Source: JAXGXJ01 sp040772905 (GTDB lineage Bacteria > Actinomycetota > Thermoleophilia > RBG-16-64-13). Taken from it: a DNA stretch of 64,000 nucleotides. The notes under the pieces were generated by a model. That model saw only the letters and a program-made list of their open reading frames with translations. It was not told where the DNA came from and did not search any database. The first letter of the stretch is position 1, and every line of letters starts with the position of its first letter. Location: positions 124,001 through 188,000 of the forward strand of contig JAXGXJ010000004.1 of assembly GCA_040772905.1 (NCBI GenBank), given 5' to 3'. The position numbers and the translations under genes are program-made. Below, piece by piece: positions 28,571-37,074 of this stretch.

Positions 28571-29284
28571 TTAGGCCTCTTCCTCCAGCAGCGCCCGGGT
28601 CTTGCTGGTATCCAGCGGGATGCCGGGGCCCATGGTGCTGGTCATGCTGATGGTGCGCAGATACTTGCCCTTGGCGGCAGCCGGCTTGGCCCGGACGATC
28701 TCGCCCAGCACCTCGCTGTAGTTCTCCACCAGCTGCTCGGCACCGAACGATTTCTTGCCCAGGATGAGATGGATGACGCCGAACTTGTCGGTACGGTATT
28801 CCACCTTACCTGCTTTCATATCCTGCACGGCCTTGGCGATGTCGAACGTGACCGTCCCAGCCTTGGGATTCGGCATGAGGCCACGAGGACCGAGCACCCG
28901 GCCCAACTTGCCCACCACGCCCATCATGTCCGGAGTGGCGATGGCGGCGTCGAAGTCGAGCATGCCACCCTCCACTTGGGCGGCCAGGTCTTCCGCACCC
29001 ACCAGATCGGCGCCGGCCTGCTCAGCCTCGGTGGCCTTCTCGCCCTTCGCGAACACGGCCACGCGCACCGACTTCCCTGTGCCGTGCGGGAGCATGACGG
29101 TGCCGCGCACCTGCTGGTCGGCATGACGTGGGTTGACACCAAGCTTGATGTGGACCTCGACGGTCTCGTCGAAGTTGGCGGTCTCCATCGACTTCAGAAG
29201 CCTGGCGGCTTCAAGCGGGGTGTAGAACTTACCCTGCTCCACGAGGCGCTTCGCTTCCTTGAAGCGCTTTGAATCCTTGCTCAT
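28571..29284 (-). CDS. rplA: 50S ribosomal protein L1
   Basis: L1 forms the mobile stalk that guides E-site tRNA out and represses its own mRNA in many bacteria. The 237 residues contain the two-domain fold with the signature VVGKLGRVLGPRGLMPNPKAG in the second domain and NFDETVEVHIKLGVNPRHAD in the first. It lies 93 bases downstream of rplK. Confidence 0.98.
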   Translation of the reverse strand: MSKDSKRFKEAKRLVEQGKFYTPLEAARLLKSMETANFDETVEVHIKLGVNPRHADQQVRGTVMLPHGTGKSVRVAVFAKGEKATEAEQAGADLVGAEDLAAQVEGGMLDFDAAIATPDMMGVVGKLGRVLGPRGLMPNPKAGTVTFDIAKAVQDMKAGKVEYRTDKFGVIHLILGKKSFGAEQLVENYSEVLGEIVRAKPAAAKGKYLRTISMTSTMGPGIPLDTSKTRALLEEEA

Positions 29285-29377
29285 CTCTTACACCTCCTGG
29301 TGGTCCGACGGGCGACAGCCCTCCCACCTTCCGAGCCCACCAGCGGCGCACCGCGGCGGACCATTTTCGTTCGGTCG

Positions 29378-29803
29378 TCAGTCGACGACGGTGACGCCCA
29401 TGCTGCGCGCGGTGCCTGCGAGGATGCGCATGGCTGCCTCGACGTCGAGCGCGTTGAGGTCGGGCATCTTGACCTCGGCGATCTTGCGCAGTTGCTCCTG
29501 CGTGATCTTGCCCACTTTGTCCTTGCGCGGGTTGGCTGCACCTTTGCTGATGCCGGCCGCGTCACGGATGAGCACCGCCGCCGGGGCGGTCTTGAGGACG
29601 AACGTGAACGAGCGGTCCTCGAACACGGTGAGTTCCACCGGGACCACCTGGTCCAAGCGGTCCTGTGTCGCCGCGTTGTACGCCTTGCAGAACTCCATGA
29701 TGTTCACGCCGTGCTGACCCAGCGCGGGACCGACCGGAGGAGCCGGCGTCGCCTTGCCCCCCACGATCTGCAACTTCACTATCGCCCGTACCTTCTTTGC
29801 CAC
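29378..29803 (-). CDS. rplK: 50S ribosomal protein L11
   Basis: L11 is part of the GTPase-associated centre and is needed for the stringent response (RelA activation). The 141-residue protein has the proline-rich N-terminal motif GGKATPAPPVGPALGQHGVN, including the prolines bound by thiopeptides, and the C-terminal rRNA-binding ARSMGVTVVD. It lies 44 bases downstream of nusG. Confidence 0.98.
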   Translation of the reverse strand: MAKKVRAIVKLQIVGGKATPAPPVGPALGQHGVNIMEFCKAYNAATQDRLDQVVPVELTVFEDRSFTFVLKTAPAAVLIRDAAGISKGAANPRKDKVGKITQEQLRKIAEVKMPDLNALDVEAAMRILAGTARSMGVTVVD

Positions 29804-29847
29804 CTTGATTCTCCGTCTCTATACCAGGACCCAGGCTCCGGACCCGC

Positions 29848-30372
29848 CTAGATCTTCTTGACCTGCTCAAAACCCAATTCGGTGGGTGTATCCCGGCCGA
29901 AGATGGACACCATGACCTTGAGCTTGCTCTGCTCCATGTTGACCTCGGACACCTCGCCCGTGAAGTCGGTGAGAGGTCCGCTGACCACCCGCACTTGGTC
30001 GCCCACCACGAACTCGGCTTTGGCCTTGGGCTTCTCCACCGTGGTGGTATGCAGGATGCGGTCCACTTCTGAGGGCATGAGAGGAGTGGGCTTGTTCTCA
30101 GAACCCACGAAACCCGTGACCCCCGGGGTATTCTTGACCAGAGACCATGAGTCGTCGGTGAGGATCATCTTCACCAAGAGATAGCCGGGGAAGATGCGCT
30201 TCTCCACCTGCACCTTCTCGCCGCCCTTGGTCTCCACCACCTGTTCGGTGGGGACGACGATCTCCTCGAAATACTCAGCCTGGTTCATCGACTGGATGCG
30301 ATGCTCCAGATTGGTACGAGCCTTGTTCTCGTGACCGGAATAGGTGTTGATGACGTACCACTTCGCATCCAT
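29848..30372 (-). CDS. nusG: Transcription termination/antitermination factor NusG
   Basis: NusG binds RNA polymerase and links it to Rho or S10. The 174 residues have an NGN domain (KWYVINTYSGHENKARTNLE at the start, FPGYLLVKM near 63) and a C-terminal KOW domain (GDQVRVVSGPLTDFTGEVSEV). No actinobacterial acidic N-terminal extension is present. It lies downstream of secE and upstream of rplK, as in most bacteria. Confidence 0.98.
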   Translation of the reverse strand: MDAKWYVINTYSGHENKARTNLEHRIQSMNQAEYFEEIVVPTEQVVETKGGEKVQVEKRIFPGYLLVKMILTDDSWSLVKNTPGVTGFVGSENKPTPLMPSEVDRILHTTTVEKPKAKAEFVVGDQVRVVSGPLTDFTGEVSEVNMEQSKLKVMVSIFGRDTPTELGFEQVKKI

Positions 30373-30411
30373 GAAAAGGACTCCTGTCGCCTTAGGACCC
30401 GGGTACGCCGA

Positions 30412-30744
30412 TCAGCCTAGACCGACAGCGCGCATGATGATGTTCCAGATGAAGTCGAACACGCCGATGTACACACCGGCGATGATGACGGCAACGATCA
30501 CGACACCCGTGGACGTGATGAGTTCCTTGCGCGGGGGCCAGGTGACCTTGCCCATCTCGATGCGGACCTCGCGGAGGAAGGTGCGGATGCGACCGTGGGG
30601 CTTGGCGCTCACCGCTCCTTTGGGCGCCTGGGTCGGACGCGCGGCGGCGACGCGCGACGACGAACGCGACAATGCGTTCTTGATGCCCGAGACCTGCTTG
30701 GCCCCGGCCTTGTCGGCTGATTTGTCACTCACTGTCTTTGCCAT
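30412..30744 (-). CDS. secE: Preprotein translocase subunit SecE
   Basis: SecE is the small essential clamp of the SecYEG channel. The 110-residue protein has a basic, unstructured N-terminal stretch of about 60 residues, then the amphipathic helix FLREVRIEMGKVTWPPRKEL and one transmembrane helix (STGVVIVAVIIAGVYIGVFD). A long N-terminal tail is common in actinobacterial SecE. It lies between tRNA-Trp and nusG. Confidence 0.96.
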   Translation of the reverse strand: MAKTVSDKSADKAGAKQVSGIKNALSRSSSRVAAARPTQAPKGAVSAKPHGRIRTFLREVRIEMGKVTWPPRKELITSTGVVIVAVIIAGVYIGVFDFIWNIIMRAVGLG

Positions 30745-30772
30745 CGCCTCTGTTCGCTCGCCAAGGGAAGAG

Positions 30773-30848
30773 TGGCAGGGCAGGAGGGATTCGAACCCCC
30801 AACATCCGGTTTTGGAGACCGGCGCTCTACCGTTGGAGCTACTGCCCT
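30773..30848 (-). tRNA. tRNA-Trp (anticodon CCA)
   Basis: A full cloverleaf on the minus strand: acceptor AGGGCAG/CTGCCCT, anticodon loop CTCCAAA giving CCA, and T-loop GTTCGAATC. The 3' CCA is encoded (30773-30775). It lies between rpmG and secE, the very common secE-nusG context for tRNA-Trp. Confidence 0.97.
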
Positions 30849-30875
30849 ATGCCCACCCAGCGTCGTCCGCTGGAC

Positions 30876-31025
30876 CTACTTGGTCTCTTTATGGAGCGTG
30901 ACCGTGTCGCACCACTTGCAGTACTTGCGCAGTTCGATCCGCTCGGGATCGTTACGCTTGTTCTTCATGCTGGTGTAATTACGGCGCTTGCATTCCTGGC
31001 AAGCCATCGTCACACGTACCCGCAT
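30876..31025 (-). CDS. rpmG: 50S ribosomal protein L33, zinc-binding form
   Basis: The 49-residue product reads MRVRVTMACQECKRRNYTS at the start and ends KYCKWCDTVTLHKETK. C9, C12, C36 and C39 form the zinc ribbon of the C+ paralogue. It lies between tRNA-Met and tRNA-Trp. The ATG at 31023-31025 gives the full family length. An internal Met at position 7 is possible but less likely. Confidence 0.95.
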   Translation of the reverse strand: MRVRVTMACQECKRRNYTSMKNKRNDPERIELRKYCKWCDTVTLHKETK

Positions 31026-31078
31026 TACTTCACCGCTTCCTAGTCTTTAATGCCCGTGCATGCTACCACATACGGAGG

Positions 31079-31152
31079 TAGCGGCGAGAGGACTCGAACC
31101 TCTGACACGCGGATTATGATTCCGCTGCTCTGACCGACTGAGCTACGCCGCC
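31079..31152 (-). tRNA. tRNA-Met, probably elongator (anticodon CAT)
   Basis: The minus-strand cloverleaf begins GGCGGCGTAGCTCAG and has the anticodon loop ATCATAA. The 3' CCA is not encoded (the end reads ACCT). The sequence resembles the elongator tRNA-Met of actinobacteria. A CAT anticodon could also mean tRNA-Ile2 (lysidine-modified), which I cannot exclude, but the initiator form is excluded by the paired first acceptor position. Confidence 0.9.
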
Positions 31153-31170
31153 ATCAGGACCCGTCTCCGA

Positions 31171-31246
31171 TGGAGCCCCCACTCGGATTTGAACCGAGGA
31201 CCCCTTCCTTACCATGGAAGTGCTCTGCCAACTGAGCTATGGAGGC
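31171..31246 (-). tRNA. tRNA-Thr (anticodon GGT)
   Basis: The cloverleaf has acceptor GCCTCCA paired to TGGGGGC with one G-U pair, anticodon stem CTTCC/GGAAG with loop ATGGTAA, and T-arm CTCGG/CCGAG. The 3' CCA is encoded at 31171-31173. It lies between tRNA-Met and tRNA-Tyr on the same strand. Confidence 0.96.
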
Positions 31247-31304
31247 CCACCACGCCAGCCGACTTGCGTCACGGACTGGCCGCTACCATCCGGCCGGGTC
31301 GTTA

Positions 31305-31389
<85 letters not shown>

Positions 31390-31422
31390 ACACGCGAAAA
31401 CCCCGCGCGGAGGCGAATCCGC

Positions 31423-31451
31423 ATGATACCCAAAGCGGGAGGCCATTTCAA
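31423..31451 (-). promoter_or_regulatory. Strong sigma-A-type promoter of the tRNA-rpmG-secE-nusG run
   Basis: On the minus strand, TTGAAA (31446-31451) and TATCAT (31423-31428) are separated by 17 bases, and transcription would start about 27 bases before tRNA-Tyr. It may drive tRNA-Tyr, -Thr, -Met, rpmG, tRNA-Trp, secE, nusG, rplK and rplA, because no internal terminator is visible before the one after rplA. Confidence 0.75.
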
Positions 31452-31467
31452 GAAAGGCGAACGCGGC

Positions 31468-32757
31468 TCAGAACTTCGTCGTGCAGTGCGGTGCGCCACC
31501 GACGGCGAAGAGTCGATCAGCCCGTCTGCAGGCACCGGGGGTCAGTTCGCGCACCCGGCCCACGGCGGCCAGAGCACTGAAAGAGACCGCGCCAAGATAC
31601 ACAGAGCCCAGATCGGCCGAGTCGACGACCAGGTCGGCCTGCGTCCGACCGGCGGCACAGAGAGCCCCGCCTGCCCCGGGACGCACCACCTCGAGTGTGT
31701 AGCGCTCCACCTGCTCCGAGCCTCTCTCGGCACCCGAGCCGTGCTCGACCTCGAACGTCAGTCCGCCCGCCTCCGCATACCCCCTGGCGCTGAGAGCAGC
31801 CGGGATGTCGAGTAGGTGTGCCCACAGGTGGTCGATCTGGCCGACGACCTCGAAACACCTCGGGTCGCTGAGCAGCCAACGCAGGGGTTCGTCCGTACGG
31901 CCGCGCGGGTACACCACCCGGTTCGTCCCTACCGACTCCAGACAGTAGCTCCACAGACACACATAGGCTTCGGGGGTCGCCGCCAACAGCTCCTCCACCT
32001 CCAACGTCTGCAGCGGCTGCCCGTTCAGCCACTCGGAGAGCAGACGATAGCTCACGTATCCCTCCGGCTCATCATCCGCTCCAAGCGAGACGACGTGGAA
32101 GAGCGGGGCCGCGCCGGGATCCCCTCCGAAGAAGTTGGGACGGTCGTCGAGGTAGACGTCCCACCACGCCGCCGAACGGTCCACCGCGCCCACATGGAGC
32201 GGCCGCAGTTGTCCGTACAGGCCGGGTAGGATCTTCCGAGCCTCTGCCGAGGCCAAGAGCCGCGGCCGGGAACGGCTGTGGCCCGTGGATGCGCACGACG
32301 GCCGCGGAAGCCCTCCGACGATGCGCAGGCCCGCGAACATGGTCGCAGGACCGTATCCGAACCGCCTGTAGAGCGTGCCGCTGGATGCGGTCAGCAACGC
32401 CACGGCCTCCCGCTGCTCGCGCAGGATGCCCTCCTGACCCTCCATGAGAGCGCGAAGAATGCCCTGCCCTCTGTGGTCGGGAAGGGTCGTGGCCCACGCG
32501 ACACCACCGGCCCGGCAAAGGCCGCCGTTCGGAAGCGTCAGCTCCAGCGGCAGACTCGTCGACGTGGCGATGATGCGATCGTCACCGTCGAACGCGCACA
32601 ACGCACGCTCGAGATCGAACCCCGATCGGAAGTAGCGGCGTTCTTCTTCGCCGGCAGGGCCTCCGAACGCACGGCAGGCGACCTCGGCGGCCTCCTCCAG
32701 CCGTTCCGGCCCGATCGGACCTATGCGGAAGGATGCGTGCCGATGGTCGTGTGCCAT
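31468..32757 (-). CDS. Eis-like GNAT acetyltransferase
   Basis: The 429-residue protein resembles the Eis family of N-acetyltransferases, which acetylate amines such as aminoglycosides or lysines. The N-terminal GNAT domain has the acetyl-CoA motif TTLPDHRGQGILRALM (near residue 95). A second GNAT-like domain and a C-terminal sterol-carrier-like domain follow. It ends in an aromatic residue (PHCTTKF), matching the Eis use of the C-terminal carboxylate in catalysis. The substrate is unknown. It is 18 bases downstream of the LarA-like gene and probably co-transcribed with it. Confidence 0.85.
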   Translation of the reverse strand: MAHDHRHASFRIGPIGPERLEEAAEVACRAFGGPAGEEERRYFRSGFDLERALCAFDGDDRIIATSTSLPLELTLPNGGLCRAGGVAWATTLPDHRGQGILRALMEGQEGILREQREAVALLTASSGTLYRRFGYGPATMFAGLRIVGGLPRPSCASTGHSRSRPRLLASAEARKILPGLYGQLRPLHVGAVDRSAAWWDVYLDDRPNFFGGDPGAAPLFHVVSLGADDEPEGYVSYRLLSEWLNGQPLQTLEVEELLAATPEAYVCLWSYCLESVGTNRVVYPRGRTDEPLRWLLSDPRCFEVVGQIDHLWAHLLDIPAALSARGYAEAGGLTFEVEHGSGAERGSEQVERYTLEVVRPGAGGALCAAGRTQADLVVDSADLGSVYLGAVSFSALAAVGRVRELTPGACRRADRLFAVGGAPHCTTKF

Positions 32758-32775
32758 GCACGGCTCTCCGGTCGG

Positions 32776-34053
32776 TCAGATCGTGCCCACCCGGGGCACG
32801 GTGATGCTGGCTTCCATGAGAAACAGCACCTGTGCGCCCGGCCCTTGCTGGGCGAGCGCATCGTCGATGGCCGTCTGCAGGTCGGCGCAGGGGGTCATGA
32901 ACATAGCCCTCACGTCTTCGTCACGAAGAGTGCTGACGGTCCAGATGGCTGCGCGTTCAAGGATGGATGCGATGCGGGTGGCCTGTTGAACCCCCAGGCG
33001 ATATTCTTCCACGTTCGCCTGCCTGATGGCGGCCTGCGGCGACTCCGCAGCCGAGAGCATGTCGAACAGAGTCTGGTTCTCCCCCAGGCCGAACGTGCAT
33101 TCCGACACCACAATCAGTATGCCCCCGTCCTTGACCGCCAGCGCGCCGCTCTGGATGGCCTTGTTGGTCTGATAGAGGTTGCAGTCCATGGGGTGCGGCG
33201 CCACCGCCACCACCACCTCGTAGGGCCGCTCGAGTTCCAGCACGAACTGACGGTCGGCAACCGTCACGGCTTCGCGAAAAGTCTCCTCCAGGGAGCCGGC
33301 GGAAGCAAAACCTACGCGGTGGTCCTTGTCGAGGACGAGTTGGATGGAGTAGACGTGCTTTCCCGCGATGCCGATCTCCAGAGCCTCCTGCAGATCCTCA
33401 TGCACGGGATTCCCCTCCAACACCAGACTCGCGGACCCCGGCTTCATGGAGAGCCTGTGGTTGGCCCACACGGTCTCGTACGCGGCCAGTCCCGGGAAGA
33501 GCGACTTACGTCCGCCCGTGTAACCGGCGAAGTAGTGAGGCTCCACCGAGTTGATGAGCAGTACGCTCCCCGCGTCGGCCAGCAGGCGGTTGACTCTGAT
33601 CTCGTTGCCGCGAGAGGTCCGTCCCAGGGCGACCATCTGGTCGGCCGCTTTCGCGTCGTGGCTGAAGATGCGTTCGGCGTGAACCCGCACCAGTTCTGGA
33701 CCGAAGATGTGGTCCAACTCCTGCGGCAACGCCCCTCTGTGTGTGCCGGTGGCGACCACGAAGGCCAACTCTCCGCCGCTGCTTTGCAGCCATGTTTCGA
33801 GTCGAGGCCGGACGACCGTCAGCACGTCAGCCGAAGGCGTCGGCCGAGTGCCGTCGTTCACCACCACGATGAGAGGAGAAGGAGCATCAGCCAAGAAAGC
33901 GCTCAGACTGCGGCCGGGACGCTCGATGGCTGCTCTCAATACGGCCTCCGGATCCTGGGCCGCGTCGACACGCGCTCCCAACACCCCGGCCACCTGTCCG
34001 TCGGCGACCTCCACCGTGATGTTGCCGGTGCCCCAGGGGACGTCGATGCGCAT
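32776..34053 (-). CDS. LarA-family nickel-pincer racemase/epimerase-like protein
   Basis: The 425-residue protein belongs to the lactate racemase LarA (DUF2088) family. The residues that in Lactobacillus plantarum LarA bind the nickel-pincer cofactor or catalyse are all present: H105 (ATGTHRG), H173 (EPHYFAGYTGG), K183 (GGRKS) and H199 (ANHRLS). The substrate is not predictable; family members act on various 2-hydroxy acids. The cofactor-making genes larB, larC and larE are not in the window. The start at 34051-34053 gives MRIDVPWG; a longer frame is unlikely. It diverges from the B3/B4 gene. Confidence 0.85.
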   Translation of the reverse strand: MRIDVPWGTGNITVEVADGQVAGVLGARVDAAQDPEAVLRAAIERPGRSLSAFLADAPSPLIVVVNDGTRPTPSADVLTVVRPRLETWLQSSGGELAFVVATGTHRGALPQELDHIFGPELVRVHAERIFSHDAKAADQMVALGRTSRGNEIRVNRLLADAGSVLLINSVEPHYFAGYTGGRKSLFPGLAAYETVWANHRLSMKPGSASLVLEGNPVHEDLQEALEIGIAGKHVYSIQLVLDKDHRVGFASAGSLEETFREAVTVADRQFVLELERPYEVVVAVAPHPMDCNLYQTNKAIQSGALAVKDGGILIVVSECTFGLGENQTLFDMLSAAESPQAAIRQANVEEYRLGVQQATRIASILERAAIWTVSTLRDEDVRAMFMTPCADLQTAIDDALAQQGPGAQVLFLMEASITVPRVGTI

Positions 34054-34202
34054 GATGTGACTCCGTGTGACTCTTGGGCGTGGACGACAGTGCGCAGCAT
34101 ACTCCAGCCCCGCACCGGGACACAAGAAGACCACGCCTTGTGCCTGGATGGGAAGGAACAGGTCCATGGGCAGCCTGGGCACGAGCCGCTAGAATGACCC
34201 TT

Positions 34203-34928
34203 ATGAACGGACCGGTCGCCTACACCTACAGCATCGCACCCGAGATCTTCGAGCGTTTCCCAGGCTATGTACGGGGGGTGCTGGTGTGCCACGAGGTGCG
34301 CAACGGCCCCTCCCCCGCTGAATTGGTGTCAATGCTGCGAGAGGCGGAACGGAGCGTGCGTGACAGGGTACCGCCGGACAAGATCGCGGACGAACCCCGC
34401 ATCCGAGCCTGGCGTGACGCCTACCGCGTCTTCGGAGCCAAGCCCAGCGAGTACCGCTCGTCAGTGGAGGCCATGGCGCGGCGGGCGCTGCGTGGTGATG
34501 AGTTGCCCTCCATCAATGCGCTCGTCGACATCGGCAATGTCATCTCGCTGAGGCATCTCGTCCCTGCAGGCAGCCACGCCATCGACACTCTGCGCGGCGA
34601 CATCGAAGTGCGCTTCGCCAGCGGCGACGAGGTGTTCGTCGCCTTCGGCAGTGATGAGACCGAACATCCGCAGCCGGGTGAGGTCGTGTTCGTGGAAGGC
34701 GACGTGGTGCTGACGCGCCGCTGGACCTGGCGCCAGGCACAACACACGCTCACTCTGCCCCAGACGACGGCGGTGGAGTTCAATGTGGACGGGCTTCCCC
34801 CGGTCACGATGACTGACGTGGAGACCGCGTGTACCGAGGCGAAGGAGTTGATCGAACGCTTCTGCGGGGGACAGTGCCGCATCGATCGTCTCACCGAGAC
34901 GAGCCCTTCGCTCTCGCTGACACCCTAG
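34203..34928 (+). CDS. B3/B4 tRNA-binding-domain protein
   Basis: The 241-residue protein resembles stand-alone B3/B4 domain proteins related to the editing region of phenylalanyl-tRNA synthetase beta. Features seen are the central AYRVFGAKPSEYRSSVEAMARRALRG, the segment LPSINALVDIGNVISLRHLVPAG and later GEVVFVEGDVVLTRRWTWRQAQHT. Such proteins are thought to edit or bind aminoacyl-tRNA or amino acids, but this one has no assigned substrate. The start may instead be an ATG nine bases upstream (34194). Neither start has a strong ribosome-binding site. Confidence 0.75.
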   Translation: MNGPVAYTYSIAPEIFERFPGYVRGVLVCHEVRNGPSPAELVSMLREAERSVRDRVPPDKIADEPRIRAWRDAYRVFGAKPSEYRSSVEAMARRALRGDELPSINALVDIGNVISLRHLVPAGSHAIDTLRGDIEVRFASGDEVFVAFGSDETEHPQPGEVVFVEGDVVLTRRWTWRQAQHTLTLPQTTAVEFNVDGLPPVTMTDVETACTEAKELIERFCGGQCRIDRLTETSPSLSLTP

Positions 34929-34939
34929 ATGCAAGAAAG

Positions 34940-34965
34940 CGGCCGTCCCTCGCGAGGGACGGCCG
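34940..34965. terminator. Bidirectional terminator between convergent genes
   Basis: A perfect 26-base palindrome built from CGGCCGTCCC and its complement lies in the 48 bases between the convergent stops of the B3/B4 gene (+) and sucD (-). It can serve both transcripts. It also marks the end of the transhydroxylase-thiolase-sucCD operon. Confidence 0.8.
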
Positions 34966-34976
34966 TCGCTGCGATG

Positions 34977-35891
34977 CTAGTCGCGCTGCGGGGGAAAGAT
35001 CCCCGACTCGTCGGACATGCGCCAGATGCGTGAAACCGCCTCCGCAGCTTCACGAGGCGTACCACCGACCACGACACCGGCCTCCTCCAGAGCCTGGATC
35101 TTGCCGGCCGCGGTCCCTTCGGAGCCGCGGATGATGGCGCCCGCGTGACCCATGCGCTTCTCCGGGGGTGCCGCCTTGCCGGCGATGAACGCGACCACGG
35201 GTTTGCGCATACCCGTGGCGATGAACGCAGCCGCCTCTTCCTCGGCCGTGCCGCCGATCTCGCCAATGAGCAACACCAGCTTGGTGACAGGATCGGTCTC
35301 AAAGAGCATGAGCATCTCGTTGAACGACGAGCCGATGATGGGATCACCACCGATACCCACGCAGGTGGATTGGCCCATGCCGAAACCGGTGAGCGCCGCC
35401 GCCACCTCGTAGGTGAGGGTGCCGCTTCGCGAGACTATGCCCACGTTGCCCGGAGTGTACACGGAGGTCGAACCGGGCATGATGCCCACTTTGCACTGCC
35501 CGGGAGTGATCACCCCGGGGCAGTTGGGCCCGATGAGCCTGCTGCCTTTCGAGCGGACGTGTGCGTAGACCTTGATCATGTCGAGAACCGGGATGCCCTC
35601 GGTGATGCAGATAATGAGCCGCACTCCGTTGTCTGCAGCCTCCACGATGGCATCGGCCGCGAAGGGAGCGGGCACGAAGATGATGGAGGTGTTGGGACTG
35701 GTCGCCCTCACGGCGTCCTTCACCGAATCGAACACGGGGACACCGTATACCGACTGTCCACCCTTGCCGGGAGCTGTGCCCGCGACCACCTTGGTGCCGT
35801 ACGCGAGCATCTGAGCGGTGTGGAAGGTGCCTTCCCGTCCTGTGATGTTCTGGACCAGGACCTTGGTGGCGCTGTTGATGAGTATGCTCAT
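34977..35891 (-). CDS. sucD: Succinyl-CoA synthetase alpha subunit
   Basis: SucD and SucC interconvert succinate, CoA and NTP with succinyl-CoA. The 304-residue protein has the CoA-binding Rossmann domain (MSILINSATKVLVQNITGREG, GPNCPGVITPGQCKVGIMPG) and the active-site histidine region MGHAGAIIRGSEGTA. The start ATG at 35889-35891 overlaps the sucC stop (ATGA). An apparent longer frame upstream is only sucC in another frame. It ends the operon that begins with the transhydroxylase. This suggests a role in recycling succinyl-CoA for acetoacetate activation, but it may simply be the TCA enzyme. Confidence 0.95.
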   Translation of the reverse strand: MSILINSATKVLVQNITGREGTFHTAQMLAYGTKVVAGTAPGKGGQSVYGVPVFDSVKDAVRATSPNTSIIFVPAPFAADAIVEAADNGVRLIICITEGIPVLDMIKVYAHVRSKGSRLIGPNCPGVITPGQCKVGIMPGSTSVYTPGNVGIVSRSGTLTYEVAAALTGFGMGQSTCVGIGGDPIIGSSFNEMLMLFETDPVTKLVLLIGEIGGTAEEEAAAFIATGMRKPVVAFIAGKAAPPEKRMGHAGAIIRGSEGTAAGKIQALEEAGVVVGGTPREAAEAVSRIWRMSDESGIFPPQRD

Positions 35892-37042
35892 GACGCCTCC
35901 ATCGCCTGGCGCGCGGCGGCTACGACCATCTCCGCCGCCTCGGACATGGTCGTAGCCAACTTGACGTTCGTGTTGGCCAACAGCTCCCGGCCCTCTTCTT
36001 CGTTGGTGCCCGTGAGCCTCACCACCAAAGGCATGTCGCCGATCTTGCCCTCCGTGATGTGATCGAGCAGCGCCTGAGCGACGATGTCGCAGCGGGTGAT
36101 CCCACCGAAGATGTTCACAAGGATAGCCCGGCTGCTCTTGTCCTCCAGGATGAGGTCCAGTGAAGAGCGCACGCGCTCCACGCTGGGACCGCCGCCGAAG
36201 TCCAGGAAGTTGGCGGGCTGGCCTCCGTAGAGCTGGATCATGTCCATGGTGGCCATGGCCAGACCCGCACCGTTCACCACGCACCCGATGTCACCGTCGA
36301 GCTTCACGTAGGTGATGCCCATCTCGGCGGCCTCCACCTCTACCGGGGCCTCCTCGTTGATGTCGTGCAGTTCCGATATCTCGGGGTGGCGGAACAGCGC
36401 GTTGTCGTCCACCACCATCCTGGCATCCAGAGCGATCATCTCGCCGTCGAACGTGAGCGCGACAGGATTGAGTTCCAGCAGAGAGCAGTCGCACTGGGTG
36501 AAAGCCTTGAAGAGCGCGCGAGCGATGGCCGAGAACCGCCGGCCATGGTCGCGGGGCAGCCGCAGTTCCAGCGCCAAGTCGCGGCTCTGGTAGTCCGACA
36601 GTCCGATGAGCGGGTCGGCAGTCACCTTGACCACGTCGGCGGGGGAGGTCTTGGCCACCTCCTCGATATCCACCCCTCCTCTGCTGCTGGCCATCACGCG
36701 GATGCCGCGCTGGCCGCCTCTCTCCAAGAGGGCGCCGAGATAGTACTCGCGAGCGATGGGGACCGCCTGGGTCACCAGGACCCTGCGGACAGGATGGCCC
36801 TTCAGCGACGAGCCCAAGAGCTGCGTGGCATGCTCAGCAGCTTCCTCAGCCGATTGGGCCATACGGATTCCGCCCGCCTTGCCGCGGCCTCCCGCATGCA
36901 CCTGGGCCTTCACCACCACCTTGCCGCCCAACTCACGGGCGATCTTCAGGACTTCGTTGGGGGTCTCCGCCACCCGCCCGACGACGAAGGGGATGCCGTA
37001 CGCGGACAGTATCTCCCGAGCCTGATATTCGTGTGTGTTCAT
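35888..37042 (-). CDS. sucC: Succinyl-CoA synthetase beta subunit
   Basis: The 384-residue protein has the ATP-grasp domain opening MNTHEYQAREILSAYGIPF, with VVKAQVHAGGRGKAGG near residue 45. The C-terminal CoA-ligase domain contains NIFGGITRCDIVAQ and VRLTGTNEEEGRELL. The start was set at 37040-37042, where the family N-terminus begins. It lies 32 bases downstream of the thiolase gene and overlaps sucD by four bases. Confidence 0.95.
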   Translation of the reverse strand: MNTHEYQAREILSAYGIPFVVGRVAETPNEVLKIARELGGKVVVKAQVHAGGRGKAGGIRMAQSAEEAAEHATQLLGSSLKGHPVRRVLVTQAVPIAREYYLGALLERGGQRGIRVMASSRGGVDIEEVAKTSPADVVKVTADPLIGLSDYQSRDLALELRLPRDHGRRFSAIARALFKAFTQCDCSLLELNPVALTFDGEMIALDARMVVDDNALFRHPEISELHDINEEAPVEVEAAEMGITYVKLDGDIGCVVNGAGLAMATMDMIQLYGGQPANFLDFGGGPSVERVRSSLDLILEDKSSRAILVNIFGGITRCDIVAQALLDHITEGKIGDMPLVVRLTGTNEEEGRELLANTNVKLATTMSEAAEMVVAAARQAMEAS

Positions 37043-37074
37043 GGACGCCCTCCCCCGGCGTTCACCGGCGGAGA

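Noticed and set aside
34977..36284. A longer sucD reading with ~130 extra N-terminal residues
   Set aside because: The extra part is sucC read in another frame. The true start overlaps the sucC stop as ATGA and gives the family N-terminus.
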